Shown here: positions 18,919 to 26,852 of the stretch, piece by piece | How the letters are laid out: each line of letters begins with the position of its first letter | Position numbering within the stretch: the first letter of the stretch is position 1 | From: DASVCS01 sp036381495 | Lineage (GTDB): Bacteria; Gemmatimonadota; Gemmatimonadetes; Longimicrobiales; RSA9 | DNA length: 64,000 bases | Assembly (NCBI GenBank): GCA_036381495.1 | Contig: DASVCS010000141.1 | Span: forward strand, 1-64,000 | Direction: 5' to 3' | The notes under the pieces: model-generated | Database searches by the model: none | The model's input: only the letters and a program-made list of their open reading frames with translations | Told to the model about the DNA's origin: nothing | Made by a program: the position numbers and the translations under genes

Positions 18919-20637
18919 TTACGCCGAGCGGCGTGCGGCGGTGCGTGCCGCCGCGCGGCGCAGCTCGCGGGCGAGGGCGGCGCGGTAGCGCAGCGCCTCC
19001 GCGTGGAGGCGGGCGCGATCGAAGTCGTCCAACGCCTCGCGGGCGGAGAGGGTGGCATCGGCCAGCCAGTACGCCGCGTAAGGTGCGCGGCAGGCCGCCA
19101 CGGCGTCGTCGAGCAGCGCGGCGTCATCGCCCGCGGCGGCCGCGCAGCGGCGCGTGATCCCGGCGATGACGTCGTCGTCCAGCGAGAACTCGATGGCGGC
19201 GCCGGCCAGGTCCCAGGCGACATCGGCGGGACCGGGGAGCCGCAGTCCATCGCCGTGGTCGAGTGCGTCCACCTTGCGATAGCCGGCGGGGGTGCGGAGC
19301 CATTCGTGAGGTTGGAGCCGACCGTCCGGGATGACCGCCTCGCGGGCGGGGAGTCGGTCCAGGAGGCGGGCGGCGGCGGCGAGTCCGCCGGCTCGGGGCC
19401 CGAGCGCCTCGGCAGCGTTGGTGCAGAGCATGTCGAGGATCGGTCCGGTCTCGACCGGGCGGCCGGTGCGGAAGAGCGGCGCCCGCGCGCACAGGTAGCG
19501 GTCGAGGGCGGTGATGAAATCCGCCTCCCGGGCGACGCGGCGATCCGCGGGCGAACCCTCGATCCACGGGCGGACCAGGAACCCGTCCGAGAAGTCGCGC
19601 GGCTCGGCGGCGAGGCCGGCCTCGGCCAGCCGGGTGGCGCGGGCCGCCGAAGCCACGCCCCAGCGGCCGAGCCCCGCGAAGCGGATCAGATAGGCGACGC
19701 CGTCGTCATCACGCGCGTAGTGCTTCGATCGTTCGTGGCCGGTGCAGGCGGGCACGGCCGCGCCGCCGCGGACGAGGCGGCGCCATTCGCCCGCGGAGAG
19801 GTCGCGTGGCGCGGAGAGGCCGAGGCGCGCCGCGACGCGCGCCGGCCGGGGATCGCCGGCCGGCGGCGGGTACTTGCGTGCCGCATCGAACCACGCCCGC
19901 CGGCCACGGTCGGCGAGGGACGGTCCTCCCGTGTGGCTGGGGAAGAGGACGATGCGCGCTTCGGCGATGCCGAGATCGCGGAGCCAACGGGCCGTGGCGG
20001 CCATGGTCTCGCCCGTAGCGCCCGGCCCCTCGTCGACGATCAGGACATCGGCACCATCGGCGAGCCAGGCGGCGAGTTGCGCGACCAGGGAGGCATCGGC
20101 CCGGATGTGCCGGGCGCCGGTCCGGCCGCGTGGCCGGACCGTGACCGTCCGGGCGCTACCGAGAACCGTGGCCACGACTGCGGACAGGCTCGTGCCGATG
20201 CTGCGGATACCGATGACCACGGCCCGCTCGGCGTGCGATCGGCCGACGGCCCGGCGATAGCGCTCGGCCGCCGCGGCATAGCCGGCAGGATCGAGCGCGT
20301 AATGCACGTACCCCTCGGGCGCATGGACGACGGCGCGACGCGGTGCGGCGGCGAACGCGTCGAGCGCGGCCACCGCGGCGCGCAGGTGGTGGTCCGCGGG
20401 CCGCCGCGCACGCGCCGCGAGGTACGCGGCGGCCGCCGCCATGGTTCCGCGACGCAGCGCCCGGTCCGGCGCGCCCCAACCATCGGCGAGGGGCCGGAGC
20501 GCGTCGACGACGGCCTGCTCGAGCTCACCGATCCCGACCAGCAGTGCGGCGGCATCGCCGGCGGCGGCGTGACGACGGAGGCGCACGACCTCGTCCGACG
20601 GTCGCAACGACTGCTGCGCATCCCGGTAGATCAACAC
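18919..20637 (-). CDS. phosphoribosyltransferase-like / kinase-like fusion protein
   Basis: A 572-residue soluble protein. The GTG start is fixed by a GGAGGAGGG ribosome binding site. The N-terminal half holds a PRTase-like Rossmann core: VVIGIRSIGTSL followed by VLIVDEGPGATGETM (about residues 140-230), where DEGPG-x-(S/T)G replaces the usual PRPP loop; this form is typical of PRTases associated with stress operons (PRTase_2/TRSP type). The C-terminal half (about 330-560) resembles an aminoglycoside-phosphotransferase-like fold, with DGRLQPHEWL and later DALDHGDGLRLPGPADVAWDL as possible catalytic-loop and metal-site equivalents. No substrate can be named. It is divergent from the ECF sigma gene. 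Confidence 0.62.
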   Translation of the reverse strand: MLIYRDAQQSLRPSDEVVRLRRHAAAGDAAALLVGIGELEQAVVDALRPLADGWGAPDRALRRGTMAAAAAYLAARARRPADHHLRAAVAALDAFAAAPRRAVVHAPEGYVHYALDPAGYAAAAERYRRAVGRSHAERAVVIGIRSIGTSLSAVVATVLGSARTVTVRPRGRTGARHIRADASLVAQLAAWLADGADVLIVDEGPGATGETMAATARWLRDLGIAEARIVLFPSHTGGPSLADRGRRAWFDAARKYPPPAGDPRPARVAARLGLSAPRDLSAGEWRRLVRGGAAVPACTGHERSKHYARDDDGVAYLIRFAGLGRWGVASAARATRLAEAGLAAEPRDFSDGFLVRPWIEGSPADRRVAREADFITALDRYLCARAPLFRTGRPVETGPILDMLCTNAAEALGPRAGGLAAAARLLDRLPAREAVIPDGRLQPHEWLRTPAGYRKVDALDHGDGLRLPGPADVAWDLAGAAIEFSLDDDVIAGITRRCAAAAGDDAALLDDAVAACRAPYAAYWLADATLSAREALDDFDRARLHAEALRYRAALARELRRAAARTAARRSA

Positions 20638-20965
20638 GGGCGTCCCTCCTCCCGGGCGTCCAGCGGGCAAGGCGTGTGCCCTGGCGGGCTGCGGCGACGG
20701 CTCGTCGCGCCAGCCGCGTCGGGTCCGTCGGGCGCCTGGCGTGCTCCCGTCGACGGGCGGCAACGTGTCCGTGCGGCGTGCATCGCGGGCGGCGCGAGCC
20801 GCCGCGCGCGGCACGCGGCGCGCGCGGCGAGTGTATGGACGGGGCGCCATCCGTCGGTGGAGGGCCGGCGGGGCGGCCCGCTGCCCGCGCCGGGCCGGTG
20901 CCTGTCACAAGGGATCGACACGGCACGTTCATCAGGCAGACACACTCCTCGGTCCAACGGGCCCC
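20638..20965. other. divergent intergenic region
   Basis: Separates the leftward fusion gene from the rightward sigma gene. The rightmost 65 bp hold a candidate ECF promoter; the rest is GC-rich with CGCGCGGC-type runs and no credible gene. Confidence 0.4.
20903..20929 (+). promoter_or_regulatory. candidate ECF-type promoter
   Basis: TGTCACA, 16 bp, then CGTT, ending 36 bp before the sigma start. TGTCACA-N16-CGTC is the pattern described for ECF41-type promoters, so this may be an autoregulatory site even though the sigma here lacks an ECF41-type C-terminal domain. Confidence 0.4.
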
Positions 20966-21463
20966 GTGGACTACGACGATTTCTTTCGGCGGGTCTACCC
21001 GTCGCTCTTTCGCTATCTCCATCGGCTGACCGGCGATGAGGATTCGGCCGAGGACATTGCACAGGAGTCCTTCGTGCGCCTGCTCCGGCAGCGGCTGCCG
21101 GAGCAGGAGGCGCGGCCGTGGCTGTTCACGGTGGCCATGAACCTGTTGCGGGACAGTGCGCGGAAGACGGCGCGCCGCGAGCGGCTACTGGTCGGCGCGC
21201 CGGTTGCTCCGTCTGCGGCGCCCGCACCGGATGTGCTGACGGAGCGCCGCGAAGCGGTGGATGGTGTACGCGCGGCGCTGGCGCAGTTGCCGGAACGGGA
21301 CCGGCGGCTGCTTCTGATGCGGGAGGAAGGCTTCTCGTACAACGAGATCGCGGGCGTGATCGGGGTTGCGCCCGGTTCGGTGGGCACGCTGCTCGCCCGC
21401 GCGCTTCGCCGGTTCTCGGCAGTATACCGGATGCACGAGGTGGAAGAAGATGCACATCAATGA
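20966..21463 (+). CDS. ECF-family sigma factor
   Basis: A 165-residue sigma70 family, extracytoplasmic-function regulator. Region 2 (about 1-75) has FRYLHRLTGDEDSAEDIAQE and region 4 (about 105-155) has the helix-turn-helix LPERDRRLLLMREEGFSYNE ... GVAPGSVGTLLARA. The GTG start gives the family-like N terminus VDYDDFFRRVYPSLF; no better start exists upstream. Its 3' end overlaps the anti-sigma gene by 14 nt. It probably directs transcription of the TonB receptor operon in response to an envelope signal. Confidence 0.92.
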   Translation: MDYDDFFRRVYPSLFRYLHRLTGDEDSAEDIAQESFVRLLRQRLPEQEARPWLFTVAMNLLRDSARKTARRERLLVGAPVAPSAAPAPDVLTERREAVDGVRAALAQLPERDRRLLLMREEGFSYNEIAGVIGVAPGSVGTLLARALRRFSAVYRMHEVEEDAHQ

Positions 21464-22226
21464 GGGTCGGCTCCAGGCGCTCCTGGACGGCGAGTTGGAT
21501 GCCGTCGAGCGCGCCGCGGTCGCCACGCACGTGGAGGGGTGCACGACGTGCGGGGCGGAGCTGGACGGGCTACGTGCGGCGGCGGTGCGGCTGTCGAACG
21601 CGCTCCGGCGACTCGATGTGCCGGCGCCGGTCGACCGGGCGTGGGCGCGGCTGGGGCAACGGCGTGCGGCCGAGCGGGCGGCGGCGGTGCGGCGTGCGCT
21701 CCTGCGTGCCGCGGCGATGATCGTGGGCTGCGCTGCGGTGGCGGCGGCGGCGTTGCCCGGCTCGCCGGTCCGCGCGTGGATCGGCGAGGTCTGGGGCGGG
21801 GCGGCGGAGAAGTTGGCCGAGCCGACGGTGGCACCCGCGCCGGCCGTCCCGGTGCAGGCGCCCGCGCCGGGGCCCGCCGGCGTCTCGATCTTGCCTTCGC
21901 AGGGGCGTGTCCGCATCCTGATCGAGGGAGCGGTACCGGAGACCCGGCTACGGGTGCGGCTCACGAGCGGCGAGCGGGTCGCGGTCTACGTGTACGGCGC
22001 ATCCGGTGCGCGATTCCGCACCGGTGCGGATCGGATCGCGGTGGCGGGTGCCGGTCCGGGCGAGGTGCGCATCGAGGTGCCGTCGTCGCTGGCGAACGCG
22101 ACCGTCGAGGTGGACGGCCGGCTTCTCGTGGCGAAGGATGGCGCCCAGCTCCGGTCGACGGTCGACTCGATCCGCCCTGGTACCGAAGTGCTGCTCCCGC
22201 TCGGTCCTGATCCATCGTCCCGGTAG
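21450..22226 (+). CDS. zinc-finger anti-sigma factor, membrane-spanning
   Basis: A 258-residue anti-sigma factor. The N-terminal ZAS domain shows H27-x3-C31-x2-C34; one membrane helix follows at about 85-105 and a periplasmic part starts with a P/A-rich linker (PAPAVPVQAPAPGP). The beta-rich C terminus (about 145-258) could be the signal-sensing domain. It overlaps the sigma gene, so both are made in step and sigma is expected to be held inactive at the membrane. Confidence 0.86.
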   Translation: MHINEGRLQALLDGELDAVERAAVATHVEGCTTCGAELDGLRAAAVRLSNALRRLDVPAPVDRAWARLGQRRAAERAAAVRRALLRAAAMIVGCAAVAAAALPGSPVRAWIGEVWGGAAEKLAEPTVAPAPAVPVQAPAPGPAGVSILPSQGRVRILIEGAVPETRLRVRLTSGERVAVYVYGASGARFRTGADRIAVAGAGPGEVRIEVPSSLANATVEVDGRLLVAKDGAQLRSTVDSIRPGTEVLLPLGPDPSSR

Positions 22227-22232
22227 GCGCTC

Positions 22233-24506
22233 ATGCTACTTCCACTCGCCCTGACCGCGCTGGCGGTGCTCGCACCGCCCCAGGATCCGCAACCGGGTAT
22301 GCTGCGGGGGCGGGTGTTGAGTGCGCAGACGGGCGCGCCGGTCTCGTACGCGCGCGTCGAGGTGCCGGACACGCCGGAACCGCTCGCGACGGTCGCGGAC
22401 AGTGCCGGCCGCTACGTCCTGCGCCGGGTGCCGGCGGGACTGCATCGACTGCGTGCGAGCCGAGTGGGCCACGCGCCGCTGGAGATCGAGGTCTTCGTTC
22501 CACCGGGGCAGGAAGTCGTGCTGGATCTGTCGCTCGCGTTGCGCCCGGTGGCATTGCCTCCCGTCACGGCACGGGCGAACGCCGGCTCGACGATCTCGGA
22601 CACGACGAGTGCGGCGCCACCCGAGCTCGCGCCGGCCACGATCCACACGATCGATGCGACGCCCGGCGTGGCGGAGCTGGGGCTGGGCACGACGCTGCGG
22701 ACGCCGAGCACGGAGCCGGCCGACCCCTCGGATGTGCTGTACGTCCGCGGCGCGCCGGCCGACCTGAAGCTGGTTCTGCTGGACGGCGCACCGGTCTACT
22801 CGCCGTTCCATCTGGGCGGGCTGATCCCGGCGTTCGAACCGGACGTGCTCCGGTCGGCGGACCTGTACGTGGGCGGCGCGCCCGCACGCTACGACGGCGG
22901 GCTGTCCTACGTGCTGGACCTCGAGACCCGGGCGGGACGCCGCAACGATTTCCGGGTCTCCGGCGCGGCGGATCTCGTGTCGGGGCGGCTCCGGCTCGAG
23001 GGACCGCTCGGCGAGCGCGCCGGATTCCTGATCGGTGGCCGGGCAGTCCACGGCGCGGGCGCGGAGTGGGCGGTCCAGGGTGGGTTTCCGTACGCCTACG
23101 CGGACGGCCTCGGGCGCGTCGACGTCAGCATCGGCGAGGAGAGTGCGCTGGGGCTGACCGGTTTCTGGAACCACGAGTCGGTCCGTCTCGGCACGTCGCG
23201 CTGGCCGCACGCGGCCGCCGAGTGGGGCAACCGTTCCGGCTCGCTGCGGTTCAACGGGCCGCTGGCGGGCGGCAAGGTGGAGCTGACGGCGGCGTTCGGA
23301 GGGTACCGTGCGCGCCTGCCGCTGGACACCACGCACCAGGTTCCCACGGACGGGACCGCCCGACGGGTGCGCCTGAACGCGGAGCTGTCGCGAACCAACG
23401 GCTCGACGAACATCCGTTACGGCGTGTCCTACGATCGCATTGCCATTGCGTACCGAACGCAGCCGGCGTCTCCCGCGCCCGCCACGCTCCGGGCCGATGC
23501 TTCGGCGGTGGGCGAGGTCGCGGGCGCCTACGTGGACGTGGGGTGGCAACCGGCGCGGGCGCTGACGTTGCGCGGCGGCCTGCGGACGGACGTCTTCGCG
23601 CCGGGCGCGAAAGTGCGCTTCGCCCCGCGCATCTCCGCCGCGCTCCTGCTCTCCGAGCGTGCCGTCCTGCGGCTCGCGGCCGGCCGATATCGACAGTTCG
23701 TGCGGTCACCGGGCCCGCTCGTCCTGCCGACGGAGGATGCGGCCAAGCCGCTGGTCTACACGCCGCCGCCACTGACGCTCGCCTCCGCGTCACACGTCGT
23801 CCTCGGCCTGGAACAGGAGCTCGCCGATGCACTGCGGCTCGGAGTCGAGGGCTTCTTCAAGGTCTTCGAAGACGTCCCCGTGGTCGTGACATCCACCGGC
23901 CGCGACGACGAGCCATCGGGCGCGCGCACGGAACTGTCGCGCGCGCACGCCTCCGGCGTGGACCTCTGGCTGCGCCGGAGCCGGGGGCGATTGACCGGCT
24001 GGCTCGGCTACTCCCTCTCGTGGATCTGGACGGTCGACGGTGGGGCGACGGCCAGTGACCTCTTCTCGGGCCGGCAGATGCTGAGTGCGGGGGCGGCCGG
24101 CCCGCTCGGAGGCCACGGCCGCTTTTCCATCCGGTTCGCCTACGGCGCCGGACTCCCCTACTCCGCTCTCGCGGCGGACGATGTCATGGCGCCCCCACCC
24201 GACGGGACGTTCGCACCGGCGTCCGTTCGCGCGTTCAGCGGCGTCGAGATGGCGAACCAGACGGCACCGCAACTCCCGGACGCGCCCGACGAACCGTACC
24301 TCCGGCTGGACGCGGAGATCTCCCGGCCGTGGACCACACGCTGGGGTGGCAGGACGATCACCATCACGCCGTACCTCAAGGTGCTCAACGCCCTGAACCG
24401 GCGCGATGCCCTGTTCTACCACGCCGGTGCTGCCGCGGATGGCGAACCGCAACCGCTCGCGGAGCTGCCGTTCCTCCCCGTCTTCGGCGTGGAGTGGACG
24501 TTCTAG
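22233..24506 (+). CDS. TonB-dependent receptor with carboxypeptidase-like N-terminal domain
   Basis: A 757-residue outer-membrane receptor. After a short signal peptide (1-15) comes a carboxypeptidase-regulatory-like domain (about 22-100; GMLRGRVLSAQTGAPVSYARV), then a plug (about 130-235; LYVRGAPADLKLVLLDGAPV) and a 22-strand-type barrel ending in the expected C-terminal aromatic (EWTF). Such receptors import siderophores, glycans or other large ligands using TonB energy. It lies 6 nt after the anti-sigma gene, forming a sigma/anti-sigma/receptor unit. The ligand is not predictable. Confidence 0.88.
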   Translation: MLLPLALTALAVLAPPQDPQPGMLRGRVLSAQTGAPVSYARVEVPDTPEPLATVADSAGRYVLRRVPAGLHRLRASRVGHAPLEIEVFVPPGQEVVLDLSLALRPVALPPVTARANAGSTISDTTSAAPPELAPATIHTIDATPGVAELGLGTTLRTPSTEPADPSDVLYVRGAPADLKLVLLDGAPVYSPFHLGGLIPAFEPDVLRSADLYVGGAPARYDGGLSYVLDLETRAGRRNDFRVSGAADLVSGRLRLEGPLGERAGFLIGGRAVHGAGAEWAVQGGFPYAYADGLGRVDVSIGEESALGLTGFWNHESVRLGTSRWPHAAAEWGNRSGSLRFNGPLAGGKVELTAAFGGYRARLPLDTTHQVPTDGTARRVRLNAELSRTNGSTNIRYGVSYDRIAIAYRTQPASPAPATLRADASAVGEVAGAYVDVGWQPARALTLRGGLRTDVFAPGAKVRFAPRISAALLLSERAVLRLAAGRYRQFVRSPGPLVLPTEDAAKPLVYTPPPLTLASASHVVLGLEQELADALRLGVEGFFKVFEDVPVVVTSTGRDDEPSGARTELSRAHASGVDLWLRRSRGRLTGWLGYSLSWIWTVDGGATASDLFSGRQMLSAGAAGPLGGHGRFSIRFAYGAGLPYSALAADDVMAPPPDGTFAPASVRAFSGVEMANQTAPQLPDAPDEPYLRLDAEISRPWTTRWGGRTITITPYLKVLNALNRRDALFYHAGAAADGEPQPLAELPFLPVFGVEWTF

Positions 24507-24530
24507 AAGGGCTGGGCCAGGGCTGAAATC
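24504..24530 (+). repeat. short GGGCTG tract at stop codon
   Basis: The TAG stop of the receptor is followed at once by AAGGGCTGGGCCAGGGCTG, a weaker member of the dispersed GGGCTR family. Confidence 0.45.
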
Positions 24531-24567
24531 GGAGGAGGCTTCGGATTCGGGGTGGACGCGCGCTGCT

Positions 24568-25242
24568 TCATTCGGCTTCGCGGAGCCATTCGTATCGGGC
24601 ATCGGCGCCGGTCATCCAGTGCTGGTGGACCAACTCGATGGCGCGGTCGATCTCGCGCCGGCGCAGTGCCTCGATGATCTCCTCGTGCCAGCCCAACGTG
24701 ATCTCGACGCGTTGCGCCTGCCGCACGAACGAGTACGTGTACCGGTAGAGACGCTGTTTGAGAAGGCGCAGGATCTCGAGGATCTGCTCATTGTCGCACG
24801 CACTCACGAGCAAGCCATGCCACTCGTCGCCGAGTTGGATCACCGTTTCGAGGTCCTGCCGGCCCGGGTCCTTGCTCTCGACCGCCAGTTCGCGATTGAT
24901 CCGTTCCAGTTCGTCGACCAAGCGGGAGAGCTGCTCGGGCGTCAAATTCGCGAGGGAGCGCATGGCGATCCCCTCGAGGAGCCCGACGAACGCGTGCAGG
25001 TCGCGAGCGGTTTTCGGCCGTAGCGGAGCGACGGAGAACCCCTTGCCCTGGACGCTCTCGATGAACCCCTCGAACTCGAGGTGGATCAGGGCTTCCCGCA
25101 GAGGCGTACGACTCACGCCGAGTTCTTCGGCCAACTTGGATTCGTTGATCCTCGAACCCGGCTCGAGCTCTCCCGACAACAGGCGCATCAGGAGGACCCG
25201 GCGCACCTCCGTCCGCAAAGGCTCACGCGAAATGATCGACAT
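24568..25242 (-). CDS. GntR/FadR-family transcriptional regulator (FCD domain)
   Basis: A 224-residue regulator. A winged helix (about 10-75; RINESKLAEELGVSRTPLRE, then GKGFSVAPL wing) is followed by an all-helical FCD ligand-binding domain with the usual metal-site acids and histidines (DEWHG, GWHEEI, HQHW). The ATG giving MSIISREPLRTEV is preferred to one 19 codons upstream. FCD regulators usually sense organic acids or sugars and repress the neighbouring uptake or catabolic genes, here most simply the divergent symporter cluster. Confidence 0.92.
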   Translation of the reverse strand: MSIISREPLRTEVRRVLLMRLLSGELEPGSRINESKLAEELGVSRTPLREALIHLEFEGFIESVQGKGFSVAPLRPKTARDLHAFVGLLEGIAMRSLANLTPEQLSRLVDELERINRELAVESKDPGRQDLETVIQLGDEWHGLLVSACDNEQILEILRLLKQRLYRYTYSFVRQAQRVEITLGWHEEIIEALRRREIDRAIELVHQHWMTGADARYEWLREAE

Positions 25243-25763
25243 TAGTTCGGCTCCATGGATCTGTAGATCACGGATCGTGACGACCGGCGGCCAGCGCACG
25301 GGAACAGCAAACCGACAAAGATGTTGGAAGCCCCCGCGATAATGGTGGAGCCGGGCGCGGGCCGCACCGTCATCGATGTCCCGCTGCGCGACCGGGGTAC
25401 ACTGCGGCTTGCGCCGGATGGTCGCCGTGTGCGGGACGGCACAGTGTCGGAGCGCCCTGCCCCGTTCCCCCCGCGGCCCGGGGGGTGCCGATGCCGGCCG
25501 CCGCTCGGAAGGCGGGCGAGAGCGGTAGTAGTGTGGCCCGATCGCCGCCTCTTGTCAATGGATTCGTGTGCGGCCGCAGTCCGGCATCGATCGTTCGCGG
25601 CGCGGGGGATCGGATGCCCCGGCCGTCGTCTCGAGGCGCTCGGCCGGGCGGGTACACGGTAGCGCCGGAGCCCCGGCGGTGCTAACTCTCTTGGCGTGAC
25701 GACGGCGGCCGCGGCGCGCGGCGGCCGGGACCGGATACAACGCGGCATCCGACATCGTGAACC
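25243..25763. other. intergenic region between gntR-type gene and membrane protein
   Basis: Beyond the small palindrome near its left end, a minus-strand TTGACA at 25558-25553 has only a poor -10 partner. The open frames inside lack ribosome binding sites and domain signals, so I regard it as regulatory or non-coding. Confidence 0.4.
25268..25280. promoter_or_regulatory. candidate GntR operator palindrome
   Basis: TCACG-GAT-CGTGA, a perfect 5-bp dyad with 3-bp spacer, 26 bp upstream of the regulator's start. Position and symmetry suit autorepression, but the arm is short. Confidence 0.3.
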
Positions 25764-26558
25764 ATGGCGAGTTCCGTGCGACGACATGTGCGACATCGAC
25801 GTCCTCCACGGCCCGGGTGGAGCGGCTGCAAGGTGCCCGTGATCACGCACGCGCCCACACTCATCCTGCTGGTTGCTTCCGTGGTCGCACCGCGGACACT
25901 GTCGGCGGCCGATTGGCGACTCCTGGGCGCGGCGATGTCCGCGGAGATCGCGCCCCGGGCGCGGACCGCGGTGGTCACGGTCCGCTACCGCCTCGTTGCG
26001 GATGGCGAGGCGGCAGAGATCCGGCTGCGAGGGCTCGAGTTCTTCGGAACCGAGCTGGACGACATCAGTGCGTCCGTGCACGGCAACCGGGCGCCGTTCC
26101 GGTTCGAGCGGAAGGCTGCGCCAGCGGTCGCCGGCACCATCTCGATCCCGCCGGGGTGCCGCGGCGAAGATGAGCTCGAGATCACACTCCGCTACACCGT
26201 TCGGCAGGCGATCGGTCTGGAAGGGCGGCGCTTCGACGCCGTGCTCCCGCTCCTGGTCCCGGAGGCGGAGCCGCCCGCGGCGCGGGAGGGTTTCTTCACG
26301 TCGGAGACACGCATGCCGGCGGAATACACCGTTACGGAATCGTTCCCGACGGTCCCGCGGACCACGGCAGTCGAAGGCGAGACGAAACGGGTTTCGCTCA
26401 CGCTCCAGGTCATGCCTGCCATGGTCCGGTGGCGTGGCACGTCGGGGCCACCACCGTTGCTGACGTTCGGTCGGAGTTTGAGTCTCGGTGTGGCCGGCGT
26501 CATCTTGATTCTCGTGCTCATGGGCTACGGGCGGCTGCGCCGCGCCGGTTCGCCGTGA
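25764..26558 (+). CDS. secreted, C-terminally anchored protein of unknown function
   Basis: A 264-residue protein: a basic N-terminal segment, a hydrophobic stretch (PTLILLVASVVAPRTLSA, about 32-48) that looks like a signal peptide, a beta-rich extracytoplasmic domain, and a C-terminal helix (about 238-257) followed by RLRRAGSP. A GTG at 25833 is an alternative start that gives a shorter, uncharged leader. It precedes a tiny membrane protein and a symporter on the same strand and may belong to their transport unit. I do not recognise the family. Confidence 0.65.
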   Translation: MASSVRRHVRHRRPPRPGWSGCKVPVITHAPTLILLVASVVAPRTLSAADWRLLGAAMSAEIAPRARTAVVTVRYRLVADGEAAEIRLRGLEFFGTELDDISASVHGNRAPFRFERKAAPAVAGTISIPPGCRGEDELEITLRYTVRQAIGLEGRRFDAVLPLLVPEAEPPAAREGFFTSETRMPAEYTVTESFPTVPRTTAVEGETKRVSLTLQVMPAMVRWRGTSGPPPLLTFGRSLSLGVAGVILILVLMGYGRLRRAGSP

Positions 26559-26582
26559 CGGCCGTGCACGCGTGAGGCGCCG

Positions 26583-26687
26583 ATGTTCGGGGCGAGGTTC
26601 GTGTTCTGGGGCGTATTGCTCGTGGCCGGTGCGATCATCGCGGCGTACGCGGCCTGGCTGATCCGGACCGAGCGCAGGCCCGACTGA
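26583..26687 (+). CDS. 34-residue single-helix membrane protein, putative symporter accessory subunit
   Basis: A very short gene: ATG, then one hydrophobic helix (FVFWGVLLVAGAIIAAYAAW, residues 7-26) and a basic tail LIRTERRPD. A GAGG site lies just upstream. Size, topology and position immediately before a sodium:solute symporter match the small accessory proteins described for that transporter family. It is easily missed because of its length; the identification rests on context and hydropathy. Confidence 0.6.
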   Translation: MFGARFVFWGVLLVAGAIIAAYAAWLIRTERRPD

Positions 26688-26852
26688 CGCGCGCGGACGG
26701 CGTCGTCTCCGGCCGTACCGAGTTCGCAGGCGCGTGCGTGCGCGGCCATTGCGGCTGGGGACCCGCGCGGGGGGCGCGGGCACGGCCGTGCCGATGCAGC
26801 GGCCGCCGCGTTCCGGCGGCTCCACGCCGCGTCGACACCGTTGGAGCGGAAC

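Noticed and set aside
20966..21463. ECF41-type sigma factor
   Set aside because: The promoter word fits, but the protein ends soon after region 4 and lacks the SnoaL-like C-terminal domain that defines ECF41.
25321..25662. 113-residue plus-strand frame near the GntR gene
   Set aside because: No convincing ribosome binding site or domain; composition changes to arginine/proline-rich noise halfway.
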